From assembly GCA_022661535.1 (NCBI GenBank), contig JAKULF010000001.1, positions 372,001-436,000 on the forward strand: a DNA stretch of 64,000 nt, in the 5' to 3' direction. How positions within the stretch are numbered: the stretch's first letter is position 1; each line of letters begins with the position of its first letter. A program made the position numbers and the translations under genes. Positions 11,901 through 24,023 of the stretch are shown here, piece after piece. The notes under the pieces were generated by a model. The model was not told the DNA's origin, did not search any database, and saw only the letters and a list, made by a program, of their open reading frames with translations. This DNA comes from Eutypa lata. Its lineage: Eukaryota; Ascomycota; Sordariomycetes; Xylariales; Diatrypaceae.

Positions 11901-13505
11901 AGTGACTGGCCTTTCTTTCGTTTGTGCGCGCGTCGTTGTCGTCGCTTCAAGTTAACCATGTTCGTGATACCATACCTACTTCACGATGGACTTGACGACG
12001 GAACGACACTCCTGCCTAGTCCGTGTGGTCTCCTTGATATTCGGTCGTTCCGGGGTTTCCATGGGTCCGTTATGCCCTCTTCTCATGCTCGGCCAGACAG
12101 GAAAGGTTGATCTGTGATAGCCATATATAGGCTACTGCTGCCACCACCTGATCTGGATATGCATAAGTCAGGACGACCTAGATTGAATTATCCCCATCTA
12201 AAGTTGCCATTATACGGGCGGTTCCGCCATTTTTGGATGGTCTCCTGAGGGATTGGCTCCGATGAGATCGATTTAGAGTGCCCGATATAGTTGGTCTCAG
12301 AGATGGTTAACTCGACCCAGAGTTCATAAACACCTAGGTGATTCTGGAGTAAGAGAATGGGTGGAAGAGACGAAACTTTACTTTACTGCTTTACCTACTA
12401 CTTTACTTCATTCATGCGGCTACGACATGACTCGAAACATCAACTCGGCTGGTCTTTCGGGCATGGAGGTGCCACGAACCAGGCCTAGAACGTTAACTAC
12501 TTAGCTAGGGCTACGTGTGCTTGCTACTAAGTTATGCTTGGTTGCTATACATACTACCTGCTACCTACGACTCTACCCCCGACTGATAGTATATACCGGC
12601 ACGGGAACGACTCTTGGAGGGTTAGGTACTTAGATTGGAAACATTACTTACATATGATTTTTTTCTTTTGTCAGCAGGCATACCGAACGGATTGGGAAGA
12701 GACCAAGAAACCGCCGCGTACGGGCTTGCTTTGTAGATACCTACCTACCTGCTTAGCTCTGATATCATACACTCGCTCACAATTTAGCAACGGGATCCGA
12801 CTATGACCAGTGAGCGTTGATAGCAACGATAAGAGCAAAGACCCAAGCTTATACCTACTTAAGAAGACACAACCGAATTGCATACTGTGTCTGTGCTAGC
12901 TAGCATACAAGCACTATGCTGATGCCCCTATCCTAGCTTGGCAGTTAACCCGAGTTCTTCTGTCGGGAGTATTTCCTAAAAACCGAATTATAGCACTCTT
13001 TGAAGGACTGGAAGGGAGACTACTAGGAGGGCACGTTGTGATATAGCATGGATTTACTCTATCTATGCTATATTGTAGCTTTAGATGAATCTCAGGTGCC
13101 TATCACAGGCGACGACCATGTTTGCTGCGCTGCGTGAGAGACTCGTTATTTGTGAGCAAGAGGTTGAGTTTGGCTAATTTGCTATCTCACCTACCTACTA
13201 CCTACCTACATACCTACCTAGTCATGTCACCAACAGACATTGCTGTATACAAAATTACAGTATGCTCGAAAGGGACACTACCTATAATATTAACTAAGTG
13301 TTATTCGTTAGCGATACCCATGATAAACAAACAAAAACATATACCTAGCCCATGGATGCCGAGCACCACCACCCTCGACCAACGACCAATATCACGCAAA
13401 AGGCTAGACTGCCATCACGAAGAATTAAGACTGATCACCTCGATTTCATTCAATTGCCGCCCACCTACCCCCTGCCCAAGGGCGACCGCCCAACCCTCAT
13501 TCACC
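11742..13505. other. Intergenic between convergent YbjQ-family and PAP2 genes
   Basis: The compound microsatellite lies at its start and a TACC run near 13183-13220. Open frames at 13122-13697 and 13352-13765 overlap the PAP2 terminal exon antisense and look like shadows. Confidence 0.6.
11790..11900. repeat. Compound GAA/GAC then (CAA)14 microsatellite
   Basis: A purine-rich GAA/GAGGAA/GGAGAC block runs to about 11848. An uninterrupted (CAA)14 array follows at 11859-11900. It lies in the presumed 3' UTR of the YbjQ-family gene; open frames across it are repeat artefacts. Confidence 0.9.
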
Positions 13506-14723
13506 TCACGCCCCCTTCGAAAGCCTCAACCCCTCACACTCCCCACCCCCCCCCTCCTCCTCCGCAGCATACGCAAACGCCCGCGTGCGATTCAGAGGCA
13601 CATGATTCCATCTCGGATCCCAAAGCGCAGCGTACCTCGCGCGAAACGCCGCCAGCGCGCACACTGCGGCATTGCATGGGGGAGTCAGCAAAATTGATTC
13701 TTTACGTACATATCTTAAAGAGTAGCGAGGGGTCTACTCTAGCAGTTAAATTAATTAAATTCTAGAGCCAAAAGGCTCCCGAACATCATGACCCCCTTCC
13801 AGTATTAACTCCCAAGCACCGGGGCTGGCTGGCTGGCTAGCTAGCCACAAAGGGAAGAAAAACAAAAACAAAAACAAAACAACTCCCAAAAAAATTACTT
13901 ACGCATCCCAATCGCGGCGCCGGCCACGAGATCGCGGCCGTGGTGGGAGTGGTCGACGACGAGCGAAGCGCAGACGAGGCAGGCCGCCAGGAGCGGGAGC
14001 AGCACCAGCAGGCCCAGACCCCAGGCGGCGGCGGGCACGGCGCGGGGCCCGAAGACCTTGAACTTCGCGTTGAGGTACAGCGCCAGGAAGAGCATGCCCG
14101 CGAACACGGAGGCGGCGTGGCCGCTGGGGAAGCTCGCTACTGCGTCCCGGAGGTCGGAGTCGGAGGAGGAGGAGTCGCCGGCTGCGAGACCCCAGTGCCC
14201 GCGGGTGCAGATGGCCGTCGTGTACATGATGCCCTGGTACCCCGTGCCTCCACCCCCACCTCCACTGCCCCCTGTCCCTGTTCCCGACGACGCAAGAGAG
14301 ACATCCGGACGACAGCGATCGTAGAAATGCGGGCGCAACCCCCCCACCGCCCACTTCAAGACGACCTGGAACGCGGACGCGGCGAGCACGGCAGTCGCGA
14401 CGCCGAAGAGGGCGGCGTCGGCGTCCCAGAAGCTGCGGATGACGCGCAGGGCTTGTAGGACGAGGATTACGGCGGCGGGAAGGGCGACGGCGAGCAGGCC
14501 CGCGGCCCAGCTGGGGATTATGCGCTCCCGGTACGGATACGCGTACTGCGGGTCGGGTCCGTTGTTCGGGACCATGGGGAATAGGTGCGTGGTTGCGGGT
14601 GGGAGCGTGGCGAAGGCTAGGGCGATGCCGCCGAGGATGAGGAGCGAGAGGATGTCCCCGAAGGCGTGTTGGAGCCAGTGCGCGATGCTGGTGGGACGGC
14701 GGGCGATGGTGTAGGGTGGGGGC
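13506..14723 (-). CDS. PAP2-family lipid phosphate phosphatase, 5' end unresolved
   Basis: Integral membrane phosphatase of the LPP/DPP1 type, which dephosphorylates lipids such as phosphatidate or diacylglycerol pyrophosphate. Main exon 14723-13903, then intron 13902-13664 (donor GTAAGT, branch GCTGAC), then last exon 13663-13506. The three phosphatase motifs are present: KWAVGGLRP, PSGHAAS, and SLVVDHSHHGRDLVAG. At least five hydrophobic segments are visible, and the C-terminal YAALWDPRWNHVPL matches the family tail. TM1 (HWLQHAFGDILSLLILGG) lies upstream of the first ATG at 14575, so an earlier exon must exist. The frame is, however, closed by a TAG at 14734-14732, and I found no donor of the needed phase 2. 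It could be a missed exon, a sequence error or a damaged gene. The function call is firm; the start is open. Confidence 0.75.
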
Positions 14724-15402
14724 CTGGTTAACTAGGCCTTTGTTGACTTGAGGGCTGTGGTGAGTGGGGAGGATGCGGTATTGGTGGTGGTGGTGGTGGT
14801 GGTGTCGTCGTCATCTTGGCGGTGTTTTCTATATCTAAGTGAAATAGTTTGGAGCATTCCGTGGGTAGTGAGTTGGGTCTGCGTGGGGATGGCTGATGAT
14901 GGAGGGCTTTTATCGATGACCGGTGTCATGACTATTTGTATTGTAGTTATTTTTACCTTGCTACGGAGATGGAAAGCTCATATATAATGATTTATATTAG
15001 GCTTTACATATGTAGAAAATAATATAGTTAAATCATACATGGTCGCAATTACTCGATTTAATTCTAGGATTCATATGCTAAGTGCTTGTGTGCAGACGCC
15101 TCCTTCCCCCTATTTTGAGGCAGGCACAACGGAATTGGGAAATAGAAATTGTTTGGCAGAATTCATCAATTTCGATGGCATCCACATCACCACATGATAC
15201 CATATCTAAGGCATCTCGTGCATACTCTATCAAATCAAACCAAATGCATTGACCATGGACTTGCCACCACGAGTTCTCAATAGGTAGTTCATTAGCAGCA
15301 TGATCTCTCGAAGCTTTAACAACACCTTCAGAATCACAGAACAACCTTCCTTTACCACACTTTAAAAACGCCATATTAAATTGAACGACACCACACCTCT
15401 CT
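14724..15402. other. Between PAP2 5' region and NOP2 3' end
   Basis: Holds the unresolved 5' end of the PAP2 gene and the NOP2 3' region. A (TGG)n run lies at 14782-14804. A 98-codon ATG frame at 15374-15078 on the minus strand lies 28 nt after the NOP2 stop and is described under findings. Confidence 0.5.
14782..14804. repeat. (TGG)n trinucleotide repeat
   Basis: Between seven and eight units. On the minus strand it reads as ACC near a possible PAP2 first exon. Confidence 0.85.
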
Positions 15403-18084
15403 CTATGCCTTTTTCTTACTCTTACTCTTACTCTTGGACTTGCCATTCGTCTTCCCACCACTACCGACTTTTGCGGTTGCAACCTTGCCGTTAGACTTTT
15501 CGGCCGGTTTCTCATTCGTCCCCGTCTCCGTCTCCGGCTTCTCGACTACCGTCTTATCCACGGCTTTACCATTTGTCTTCCCATCCGCTTTTCCCTTGTC
15601 GAGCGCCTTGGGATCCAAGCCGCGTCTCCTCATGGCGTTGCGCTTGGCTTTCTCCATGTACTTCTCGTCCTCTTCGTCGTCGAAGCCGCCGAACCCGTCG
15701 TCCTCCTGTCCGAGGACGTTCTCATCCGCGGCGATCGGGGTCTTGTCGATGACCTCTTCTGCTGCCGCCTGCCCCTTTTCAACCTTGTCCTTCACCAAGT
15801 TCGCCGGCGACGGGCCAACCTTCTGGAACTTGGCGACAAAGAAACCGTCGACGTTGTACCTGAAATGCCATTGTTAGTTATGCTGTTCTGATATGTGTTG
15901 TGGCAAAAATAGGGGGTTTGAGGAGGTTAGGGCTAGAAGCAACCAACTTAATAGGGTAGTTGATTGAAAGGGGTAGGATACTTACGTGTGTGGGTAGTAT
16001 CTCCTTGTTAACCGCAAGCTCGAATCGAAGCTCTTCCCCATGTAGCTAGTGAAGCCTTCTTTACCGAAGCTAATATCGGTGGATACGAGCTTGACATTTG
16101 GTCTCTTGTTTAGTGCGTATTGCACCACCTGCTCGTTCTCTTCAACCGTGACACTACACGTGGAGTAGACGACGTAGCCACCAGTCTTGCTGGCGTGGTT
16201 GACCGAGTCGATGGCAGCCAAAAGCAGTTGTCTCTGGGTGTGGGGCAGAACCATGAAGTCCTTCTCATCCTTGTTCGTCTTGACCGAGGGATCTTTAGCA
16301 ATGACGCCCGTACCCGAGCATGGCGCATCCAGAAGGACTCTGTCGAAGCCACCAATGACTTTGGGGAACGATCGAGCATCGTAATTGCACACGATTACGT
16401 TCCGGCAGCCGAGTCTGTGGACGTTTCCAATGAGACCCTTGCTACGGCTTTTGGAGGGATCGTTGGCAAAGATACATCCCTTGTTACGCATGAGAGCTGC
16501 CATGTGCGTCGTCTTTCCTCCAGGGGCGGAAGCCATATCGAGCACACGCTCGCCTTCTTGTGGAGCAAGGGCCATAACGGGTAGAAACGATGATGCGGCT
16601 TGAAGGATATAATGACCAGCGAGGTACTCAGGGGTAGCACCTAATGGCACTCTTGACAACGAGTTAACAATACACTTAGATGATGTACGCGTGAAGAATA
16701 CTTACTGTGACTCAAATACTTGTAGCCCAATTTTTGACCATTTTCCTACTGGTTCCAGCACCACTCCACCTGTAATATCTATAATCAGTAATCGCGATTT
16801 CTTCCTTAATCCTTAAACGATCTAGGGGACAACAAGTTCTGAACAAACGCTGATGTAGATGTGTTCATAGAATAACGTAACAGCGAATAAGGGGTAATTC
16901 CAGATGGGACGTACGATTTATGAGGGCTTGAGCTAGATCTCTACGGTGCGTCCGCAAGGTATTGGTTCGGAGGACCACAGGTCTAGGGGTCTCGTTAGCC
17001 TCGAAGAAGGCGAATGCCTCCTTAGGCGGGAATAGGTTGAATAGCTTCTCGGCAAGGTATTCGGAGTATCCGTCTGTAGCAATCCGAGTTAGTCTGACAT
17101 CCCCTCGAGTTGTTGGGAAAGAAGCTCATAGTAGTAGTAGTTGAATGAGAACCACTTCCGGCACAGACATCGAAAGGGAAGGGGAAAATGTTGGCTCAAG
17201 ATATTGCTTGCTTGCTTACAATAGGCGCAGATATCCTTCAACAACTGCGTAGTATAATCGGCTCTCGACCTCCCCTCCTCGGCAAGTTTCATGTCGTCAA
17301 GAACGCGTATCGTCTCATTGATGCGGCTCCGCAGCAGCTGCAGATCCGGGGCCAGGAGGCCCTTAGTTTTGAGCGCGAGGTCGTCCACCTCCTCCTCTCC
17401 ATCCGCCAGGATATGCGGCCGCTGGACATCCTCGATATTGGTCTGCAGCGCAGCCTCCTCGAGCTCGGCCTGGGCCTCGGCGTCCTCGCGCGCCTGCTGC
17501 TCGTCGAGCCGCCGCGACAGACCCGCGATGTTGGCCGCTGTCAGCTTCTCCTCGGCATCCGAGTCGTCCTCGTCCTCCGAGAACATGGCTCTCTTGTCGT
17601 TCTGCGGGTCATCCGAGTCGTACACGGAATCATCGTCTGATCCCAGGAAGTCTTCGGCCCCTAGCCCCGCCTCGTCTTCGTCTTCCTCGAGGCCGGAGAA
17701 CTCGTCGCCTTCTTCTAGATCCGAGTCCCCGAAACCCTCACCTAATCCGTCGCTCATTTCATCATCGGATGTCGGTTCCGCCTCGCGTTTCCTCGATTTC
17801 GCAAATTTCGGTGTAGCGATAGCGGCGGCGGGCTTCTTCGCACCATTGAGTTTCCCATTCGCCTTCGGCTTCGCAGGCGTACCATTGCTAGTCCTGGCTG
17901 GTAGCGATGTGGTGGTAGAAGCAGCAGTAGCAGCTTGTGAACTCCGCCTCCGCCTCTTATTGTTCGGTGCGTCTTCAGTTGGGACGTCGACAGGTAGACC
18001 GGCTTTCCGCTTGAGCTTCGCGAAGTGTGCTTCCGACAGGGGCTCGGGAGGACCCTGCTTCTTCATGCGGCGACCGACACCCAT
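15403..18084 (-). CDS. NOP2: NOP2: 25S rRNA cytosine-5 methyltransferase
   Basis: Predicted 736-aa nucleolar enzyme of the NOL1/NOP2/sun family, methylating 25S rRNA and required for 60S assembly. Five exons: 18084-17220, 17073-16915, 16769-16706, 16651-15986 and 15859-15403. Domains: a Lys-rich and acidic N-terminus (about 1-230), the NOP2 N-terminal region around LLKDICAYYGYSEYLAEKL, then a SAM-binding Rossmann core with DMASAPGGKTTHMAAL. The two family cysteines lie in LLDAPCSGTG (about Cys474) and VVYSTCSVT (about Cys528). The C-terminal tail is Lys-rich (SKSKSKSKKKA). All four joins keep frame; intron 2 uses donor GTACGT. It diverges from GET5 across 560 bp. Identification is secure. Confidence 0.95.
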
Positions 18085-18644
18085 CTTGTCGGCGAGATTT
18101 GAGTGTTACGGGGAAAGTGAGAGTAGAGCTGTGACCGTTTTTATGTCTTTTTGCAAAGAGTAGACGAATAAACAGACAGGCTAAAAAAGTATGTACCTTT
18201 TCGCAAAAAAACCACCGATAACAAAATGGAAAACAGGCCCCGTCCTGAACTTTTTTTCTGGGTGCGATAAGCTGATAGTGAAGTTAGCCCCACTTAGTTT
18301 CTCTAGCTGTTTGATTAGTTAGGCTGTGGCTTGGTTACACACATGATTCCAGCCACATGGAGGTGGGATGTCTGTGGCGCTGCATAAACATCGTATATGT
18401 ATGTACCTAACTCACTTATGACGAGTAGGTTCCATTTACGAATGTGGGACAGGCATCACGACAATACATTAGAACAGCACACATAAGCTACTAGCCTAGA
18501 GTATTTATTACATTTACTGATTGACGACACGAAACCTACCTACCTACGCCGAACCTTTCCGGTAACGCCTTGTCCTCTTGTTCTTCTTTTCAGCCCTCCC
18601 CTCCTACCACCTCCTCACACTACCTACCTCTCTTCACAAACAAG
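18085..18644. promoter_or_regulatory. Shared intergenic promoter of NOP2 and GET5
   Basis: 560-bp divergent spacer with TACC runs at about 18536-18546 and 18620-18630, close to the GET5 start. No defined operator was recognised. Confidence 0.5.
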
Positions 18645-19396
18645 ATGACGGAAGTAAACTTCGCCAGATCCTTCCTCTCGATGCTGGACTCGCGTCCGGT
18701 CAAGCTGTCGCCAGAGCATGTCGAGGACCCGAAGAGCTACCCAGCACGGAGCGCCGTACGTTTTTCTTTTTTCCTTTCCTTCTCTTCTCTTCTCTTCTCC
18801 TTCTCCCTCTTTCCTCCACACCCCTCCCTGCTCAAGTTAACACGTTCGAATTTTAAAAAAAAAAATAGTACACCCTTCCGAAAGCACCCCGCCCCCTCTC
18901 GAAGCGGCGGCCCGCGCGCGCCCTCCCCGGCCAGGAGCCGAGCGTCTCCGTGGTGGTGAAATCGCTGCGCAACCCGCCGCTGGACGTGCGGCTGGCGTCG
19001 CAGGGGACCGGCACGTCGTGCCTCGACATCAAGGCCCTGGTGGCGGCCGAGACGGGCATCGCGGCCGACAAGCTCAAGCTGCTGCACCGCCGGAAGCCGG
19101 TCCCCGATAGCAAGATCCTGAAGGATCTGCTCGGTTCCGAGGATGAGACGGCTGTGGAGTTTTCCGTCATGGTTATGGGCGGTGCTGCTGCTGCTGCTGC
19201 TGGGGGAGCTGGGACTACTGCTACTACGACTGCGACTGCGAAGGATGTTGCGCAGGGAGCCAGTGGTGGTGAGGTCCTGGATACGGCGGAGTTCTGGGAT
19301 GATCTGAGGGGCTTTCTGCTGCAGCGGGTGCGGGACGAGAAGTTGGCTGGGGAGCTATCGGAGGCTTTCCAGACGGCTTGGAAGGCGAAGCGGTGA
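18645..19396 (+). CDS. GET5/MDY2-like ubiquitin-like protein of the GET pathway
   Basis: Predicted 212-aa protein, the same length as yeast Get5. Exons 18645-18755 and 18869-19396; donor GTACGT, phase 0. Get5 dimers bridge Get4 and Sgt2 in cytosolic hand-over of tail-anchored membrane proteins to Get3. The N-terminal NFARSFLSMLDSRPVKL plus YTLPKAPRPL segment fits the Get4-binding helices. A ubiquitin-like fold follows (about 55-125: VSVVVKSLRNPPLDVRL, KLLHRRKPVPDSKILKDL). An Ala/Gly/Thr linker then leads to a helical C-terminal dimerisation domain (EFWDDLRGFLLQRV). The start ATG has an AAGATGA context directly after a TACCTACC leader motif. Confidence 0.85.
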
Positions 19397-19949
19397 CGAT
19401 TACGGAAGTTGGAATAAGGGTCAGGTGCTAGAATACTCTGCAGGTACGAGGCTCTAGATACGGAGAAATGCATCAAGGAACGTAGTGAATGAATTGACGA
19501 TGGCTGCAAGAACCGCTCTCTACATGGAGTGCCTAGAAGACCCCCGGGTATGACGGTACAATATAGTCAGGGGGAGAAGAAGGACAAAAACATCGACAAA
19601 GGAAGATACGGCAAGGATGCTCTACTACATTTCGCAAAGGCTTTAAGCGTGCATGTGCAACGTAATGACACCCCCTCGGCTAGCATTGAATCTGGGAAAT
19701 CCATGTCACGTCTCTAAGCAGACCAAAACCAAAACTACCCTCCTATACTTTCGTTTTAGGCCAGTAGAAAGACATCCCCCCTTCATCATAGTCGACCTTG
19801 CGGTTTTCGTAAACTTCGTGCGTGACCTCGGGAACAACTCGGTCTCCCTTTATTGATCTAACATCACAACCACGCTCTCTCTTCTACTCTCCACTCTTCC
19901 TTTCTCGCGGAGTTTCCTCTTGGAATGTAGGCGGCGGGGTTGGTCGGCT
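19397..19949. other. Convergent 3' intergenic, GET5 / cofilin
   Basis: Should contain both 3' UTRs. No gene is seen. Confidence 0.6.
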
Positions 19950-20878
19950 TTAACCAGCCAAGCCCTTGCTGACCACCTTCAGAACCGTATCGTGTTCGAT
20001 GTCGTCCTGGTCGTTGGCTTGCAGTTCCGTGGCAATACCGTTAAGAGCTCTCTTGAGCGCCTCTTTGGACGAGGCGTAGACCATCTTGGCCTGGATTCTT
20101 GGAGTTAGCTAAACCGAACTCATAGTTAATCATTACAATACGCAGGGGAGTACGGACCATGACACCGGCGTCATCGGGAGACCAGGCGATGAAGGTGATC
20201 TTGTTTCTAAAAGCTTTCTATCAGCATTTCGAGCACTTCTTTATATGGCTGGGATGCCGGCGAACCGTAAACCGTCTCCGCTGGCTAGAGCGTATTCAAA
20301 GTCGTAGACGGCGTATCTGGGACCCTTGCCAACAGCACCCTAGTGTCACACATAGATTAGACCGATGTTAAAGTTAAGCGGGGGCAGTGGGACAAGGAAC
20401 TCACGGTCTTGCTCTTGGTGGTAGCGTTCATGAGCTTCTCACGGAAGTCGTCCCAGTCCTTGCTGTCCGAGGCAGTCTCGACGACGATCTCTCGGTTGTC
20501 ATCGGACAGCTTGAAGATGACGTACTTGTACTTCTTCGCAAGCTTGAGGTCGTTGTAGGCAGTTATGCACTCCTGCGAAACGTTGGCTCTGGTGAGAAGA
20601 AAGGTGAGGTCAGCTGGGTGTCCCCTCTCCTGCCTTGTTGTTCTTCAAGACTTTATTTTTGGCGCCCCTTTGTTGATGAGCGAAGACAGTGATAATTGGG
20701 CGCGCGGAGAAGGAGAAAAGGGTCGACAGCAAGCGACAGAGCGCGAGAGTGGGGTAGCTAGCAGCAAGAGGGGGGGGAGAGAACATAAAAGACGAACCCT
20801 GATTGAGACTACAAAACAAAGTCTGAATTAGTAAAAGTTTATAAGAGAGACATCTAGAGTTGAGGGTGAACTTACCAT
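19950..20878 (-). CDS. Cofilin (actin-depolymerising factor)
   Basis: Predicted 153-aa single-domain ADF/cofilin that severs and depolymerises actin filaments. Six exons: 20878-20876 (ATG only), 20808-20798 (11 nt), 20588-20405, 20339-20266, 20206-20158 and 20090-19950. Together they give MSQSGANVSQECITAYNDL, then YKYVIFKLSDD, WDDFREKLMNA, GPRYAVYDFEYAL, ITFIAWSPDDAGV, AKMVYASSKEALKRAL, and a C-terminal DTVLKVVSKGLAG. The actin-binding long helix and the flanking basic residues are intact. Three donors depart from GTRAGT: GTTCGT, GTTCGC and GTCCGT. The 3-nt and 11-nt coding exons are needed to make the conserved N-terminus. Total length and all phases agree. Confidence 0.95.
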
Positions 20879-22117
20879 TGTGGCGGTATAGGTTGGACTG
20901 CAACAGGTAGAAAAAGGAGGAAACTAGAAATCAACTGCGACGAGAGTGGTCTAATCAGCGGGGTTCGGGAACCAAGAATGTGAAGTTGACGTAAACTACA
21001 AATTAAAAAAAGGTTCTGAGATGGTTTGGACTACAAAGGGACTAACATGGACGAGAATGGTATGAAGTCTTTTCCCGCTGACTATTTGTTATAAATAGGT
21101 TATCTTTGGGATTTTGCGGTAAAAGGGAATGATTGAAGGTGGTGATGGGCAGGAAGAGAGAAGTTGTTGCTTGTTAGCGTGGGACGCTATTAAAATGGAG
21201 GGGAAGTGTCGGGTGGGCTTTTGGACCTTGGTCGTAGTAAATAAAGTGAGGGACAAGGACCAGCAACCAGCATCAGTACTGAGGCTTGGTGGGAGCCTTG
21301 GTGGGGTTAACTACGAGCTCTCCAGGGTTGCCTTACGTAGTAGTAGTTATAGTGTACATTACAATACCTTGTTCGATTCCCTGGTTATACTTTTGGTAGC
21401 CCTGTTGCTGGTGAGATCAGTGCTTACGGAACCCTTTTTGGCCCTATTCGTCTGATGTTAGGCTCCACCGTTGCCGGGAGGATTACGCTTTGCTGCATCA
21501 GCTAAAGTACATGTAAGTATTGCTTGCTTGATAGATTAGCACGTGACTATGAAGTCGGGTTCTTCAGCATCCATACCTCCATACCAACATTGAATCTTCA
21601 TATTTCTCTAAAGCTACATGTAGGACAGTAGGTATACGACATCGTATCTATCTACATAATAATTTCTATTTATATCATACATGTTGATAGACACATTTAG
21701 TATATAAGTAGGTAGATAGGAAATATTGTTGCCTTAACAAGACTCGTAAGCCCATCTTGTCGTCACGTTAGTTAGGTATTGCACACAATTGACAATGTTA
21801 GGCACCAACAATCACGAGCACTCATTCACTTAGGCTAGGCTGTCATCCAATGAATTTGGATTTCATCTTGTTATGTTACCTGACGTAGTCAAGCATGTAA
21901 GTTCTATTATATACAAATCTTTTTGTAACGCCGCTTGGGATATCAAAATATGAACCATAGTACAGGGTGACAAAAGTATGGGGGGTAGAGAGGGGAGACA
22001 TGTTACATGCAAGTGACCGACCACATTATCCATCATCCGTCATAACACCGAAGCCAGATTCCATAGTCCGTCGTCAATGTTGATACAAGGAGAAAATCGC
22101 TCATCTCACGAGTCACT
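20879..22117. other. Intergenic, cofilin promoter to HSP60 3' end
   Basis: Cofilin leader and promoter on one side, HSP60 3' region on the other. A short TAGG run lies near 21705-21720. The 108-aa plus-strand frame at 21129 has no family features and is treated as chance. Confidence 0.6.
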
Positions 22118-24023
22118 TTACATCATACCACCCATACCTCCCATTCCGCCCATGCCACCCATGCCACCACCGCCCATGCCACCAGCAGGCTTCTCTTCCG
22201 CTGCTTCTACGATCGCCACCTCAGTAGTGCCTAGAAGAGATGCAACTCCGCTGGCATCGACCAGACCGGTCCGAACAACCTTAAGAGGGTCAAGGATACC
22301 AGCCTGGATCATGTCTACGTACTCGCCCTTGGCGCTGTCGAAGCCCTTGTTGAAGTCGCTGCCGAACTCATCTACGAGCTTTCCAACAACAACGGAGCCC
22401 TCCATACCAGCATTCTCGATAATAGTCCGTGCAGGGCGAGTGATGGCATTCTTGATAATAGTGACACCAAGTTGCTGGTCGAAGTTGGCAGGCTTGAGAT
22501 CCTTCAGCGCTTGGCTCGAAGCTTTGAGGAGAGCGGTACCACCACCGGGTAGGATACCCTCCTCAACCGCAGCACGGGTAGCATTCAGGGCATCAACAAA
22601 TCGGTCCTTCTTCTCACCAACCTCAACCTCAGAAGAGCCACCGACTTTGATAACAGCAACACCACCAGAGAGCTTAGCAAGTCGCTCCTGGAGCTTCTCC
22701 TTCTCGTAGTCGGATGTGGTGGGGTCAGCCATGACACCCCGGATCTGCTCACATCGCTGCGCAATGCCATCCTTACTACCCTCACCATTGAGCATAATGG
22801 TGTCCTCCTTGGTGATGGTAATAGAACCCGTAGTACCGAGCATGTCGGGTGTGGCCTTCTCGAGCTTGATATCAAGCTCGTCCGTGAAGACGGTACCGTT
22901 GGTGAGGACGGCGATATCGCCAAGGATAGACTTGCGGTTGTCACCAAAGCCAGGAGCCTTGACAGCGGCAACCTGGAGCTGACCTCGGAGCTTGTTGAGA
23001 ATGCAGACAGCCAGAGCTTCACCATCGATGTCCTCAGCAATGATGACGAGAGGTCGTCGCTGCTGGGTCGAGGCCTCGAGGGCAGGAATGATGTCCTGGA
23101 CGGCAGAGATCTTCTTCTCGGAGAGCAGGATCAGGGGCTTCTCGAACTCGACCTTCTGCGACTTGGTGTCGGTAATGAAGTAGGGTGAGACGAAACCGCG
23201 GTCAAACCGCATACCCTCAGTGACCTCTAACTCGTCGTTCATGGTCTTGCCTTCCTTGACGGTAATAACACCCTCCTTGCCGACCTTCTCCATAGCATTG
23301 GCAATGAGCTTGCCAATGTGGGTATCTCCGTTGGCACTGATGGTGGCAACCTGAGCAATTTCCTCACTCGTGGTGATGTCTCGCTTGTTCTTCTGCAGGT
23401 ACTCGACAACAGCCTCAACAGCAGCCTGTGTACCACGTCGCAAGTCCATAGGGTTGCAACCGGCGGCGACATTCTTGACGGTCTCGGAAAAGATAGCTCG
23501 GGCGAGGACAGTGGCGCTGGTCGTGCCATCACCAGCAGACTCATTCGTTTTCGATGCGACGTCTTGTACTAATTTGGCACCGAGGTTCTCGAACTTGTCC
23601 TGGAGGCTAATGGCCCTAGCGACAGTAACACCGTCTAGAACTCGTTAGCGACTCTACTAGTTTTTAAATCCGTGAATTCATATGAATGATAGACATACCC
23701 TTTGTGATTTTTGGCGAGCCATAGCTTGACTCAATTATGACATTTCGTCCCTTAGGGCCGAGCGTTGTGGCAACAGCTTTGGCAAGCGTCTCAACGCCAG
23801 CCAACAGAGCAGCTCTACCCTCAACACCAAACTTCAGCTCCTATGACACCAATGCGTTAGAACCTGCAACTAAAATAGAGAAAGTAATAAAGGAAGTTAA
23901 CGGGTTGCTCACCTTGTGGGCAAACCGAAGCTGTTGTGAGAGACCGGCACCAGCACGGTACTTGGCAGAAGCGGCATTAGACAGGACGGAAGCCCTTGCC
24001 CGGGATGATAGTGCGCGCTGCAT
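22118..24023 (-). CDS. HSP60: Mitochondrial chaperonin HSP60
   Basis: Predicted 589-aa group I chaperonin of the mitochondrial matrix. Exons 24023-23913, 23840-23699 and 23634-22118. The first exon (37 aa, [18 protein letters not shown]...) is an Arg/Ser/Ala-rich targeting presequence ending near RFAHK. The mature protein begins [19 protein letters not shown] and carries [18 protein letters not shown], the ATP motif [24 protein letters not shown], and the Gly-Gly-Met tail ([13 protein letters not shown]). Introns are phase 0 and phase 1. The 707-bp spacer upstream is shared with the divergent dehydrogenase and has a heat-shock-element-like pair. Confidence 0.97.

Noticed and set aside
11671..12110. 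Long plus-strand frames across GAA and CAA repeats
   Set aside because: Poly-Glu, poly-Lys, poly-Asn or poly-Gln produced by the microsatellite after the YbjQ-family stop codon.
13122..13765. Plus-strand frames of 191 and 137 codons over the PAP2 last exon
   Set aside because: Antisense to the spliced PAP2 terminal exon, which extends the family C-terminus; the frames are Pro/Thr-rich composition artefacts.
22077..22709. 210-aa plus-strand frame opposite HSP60
   Set aside because: Antisense shadow; the minus-strand HSP60 is unambiguous.
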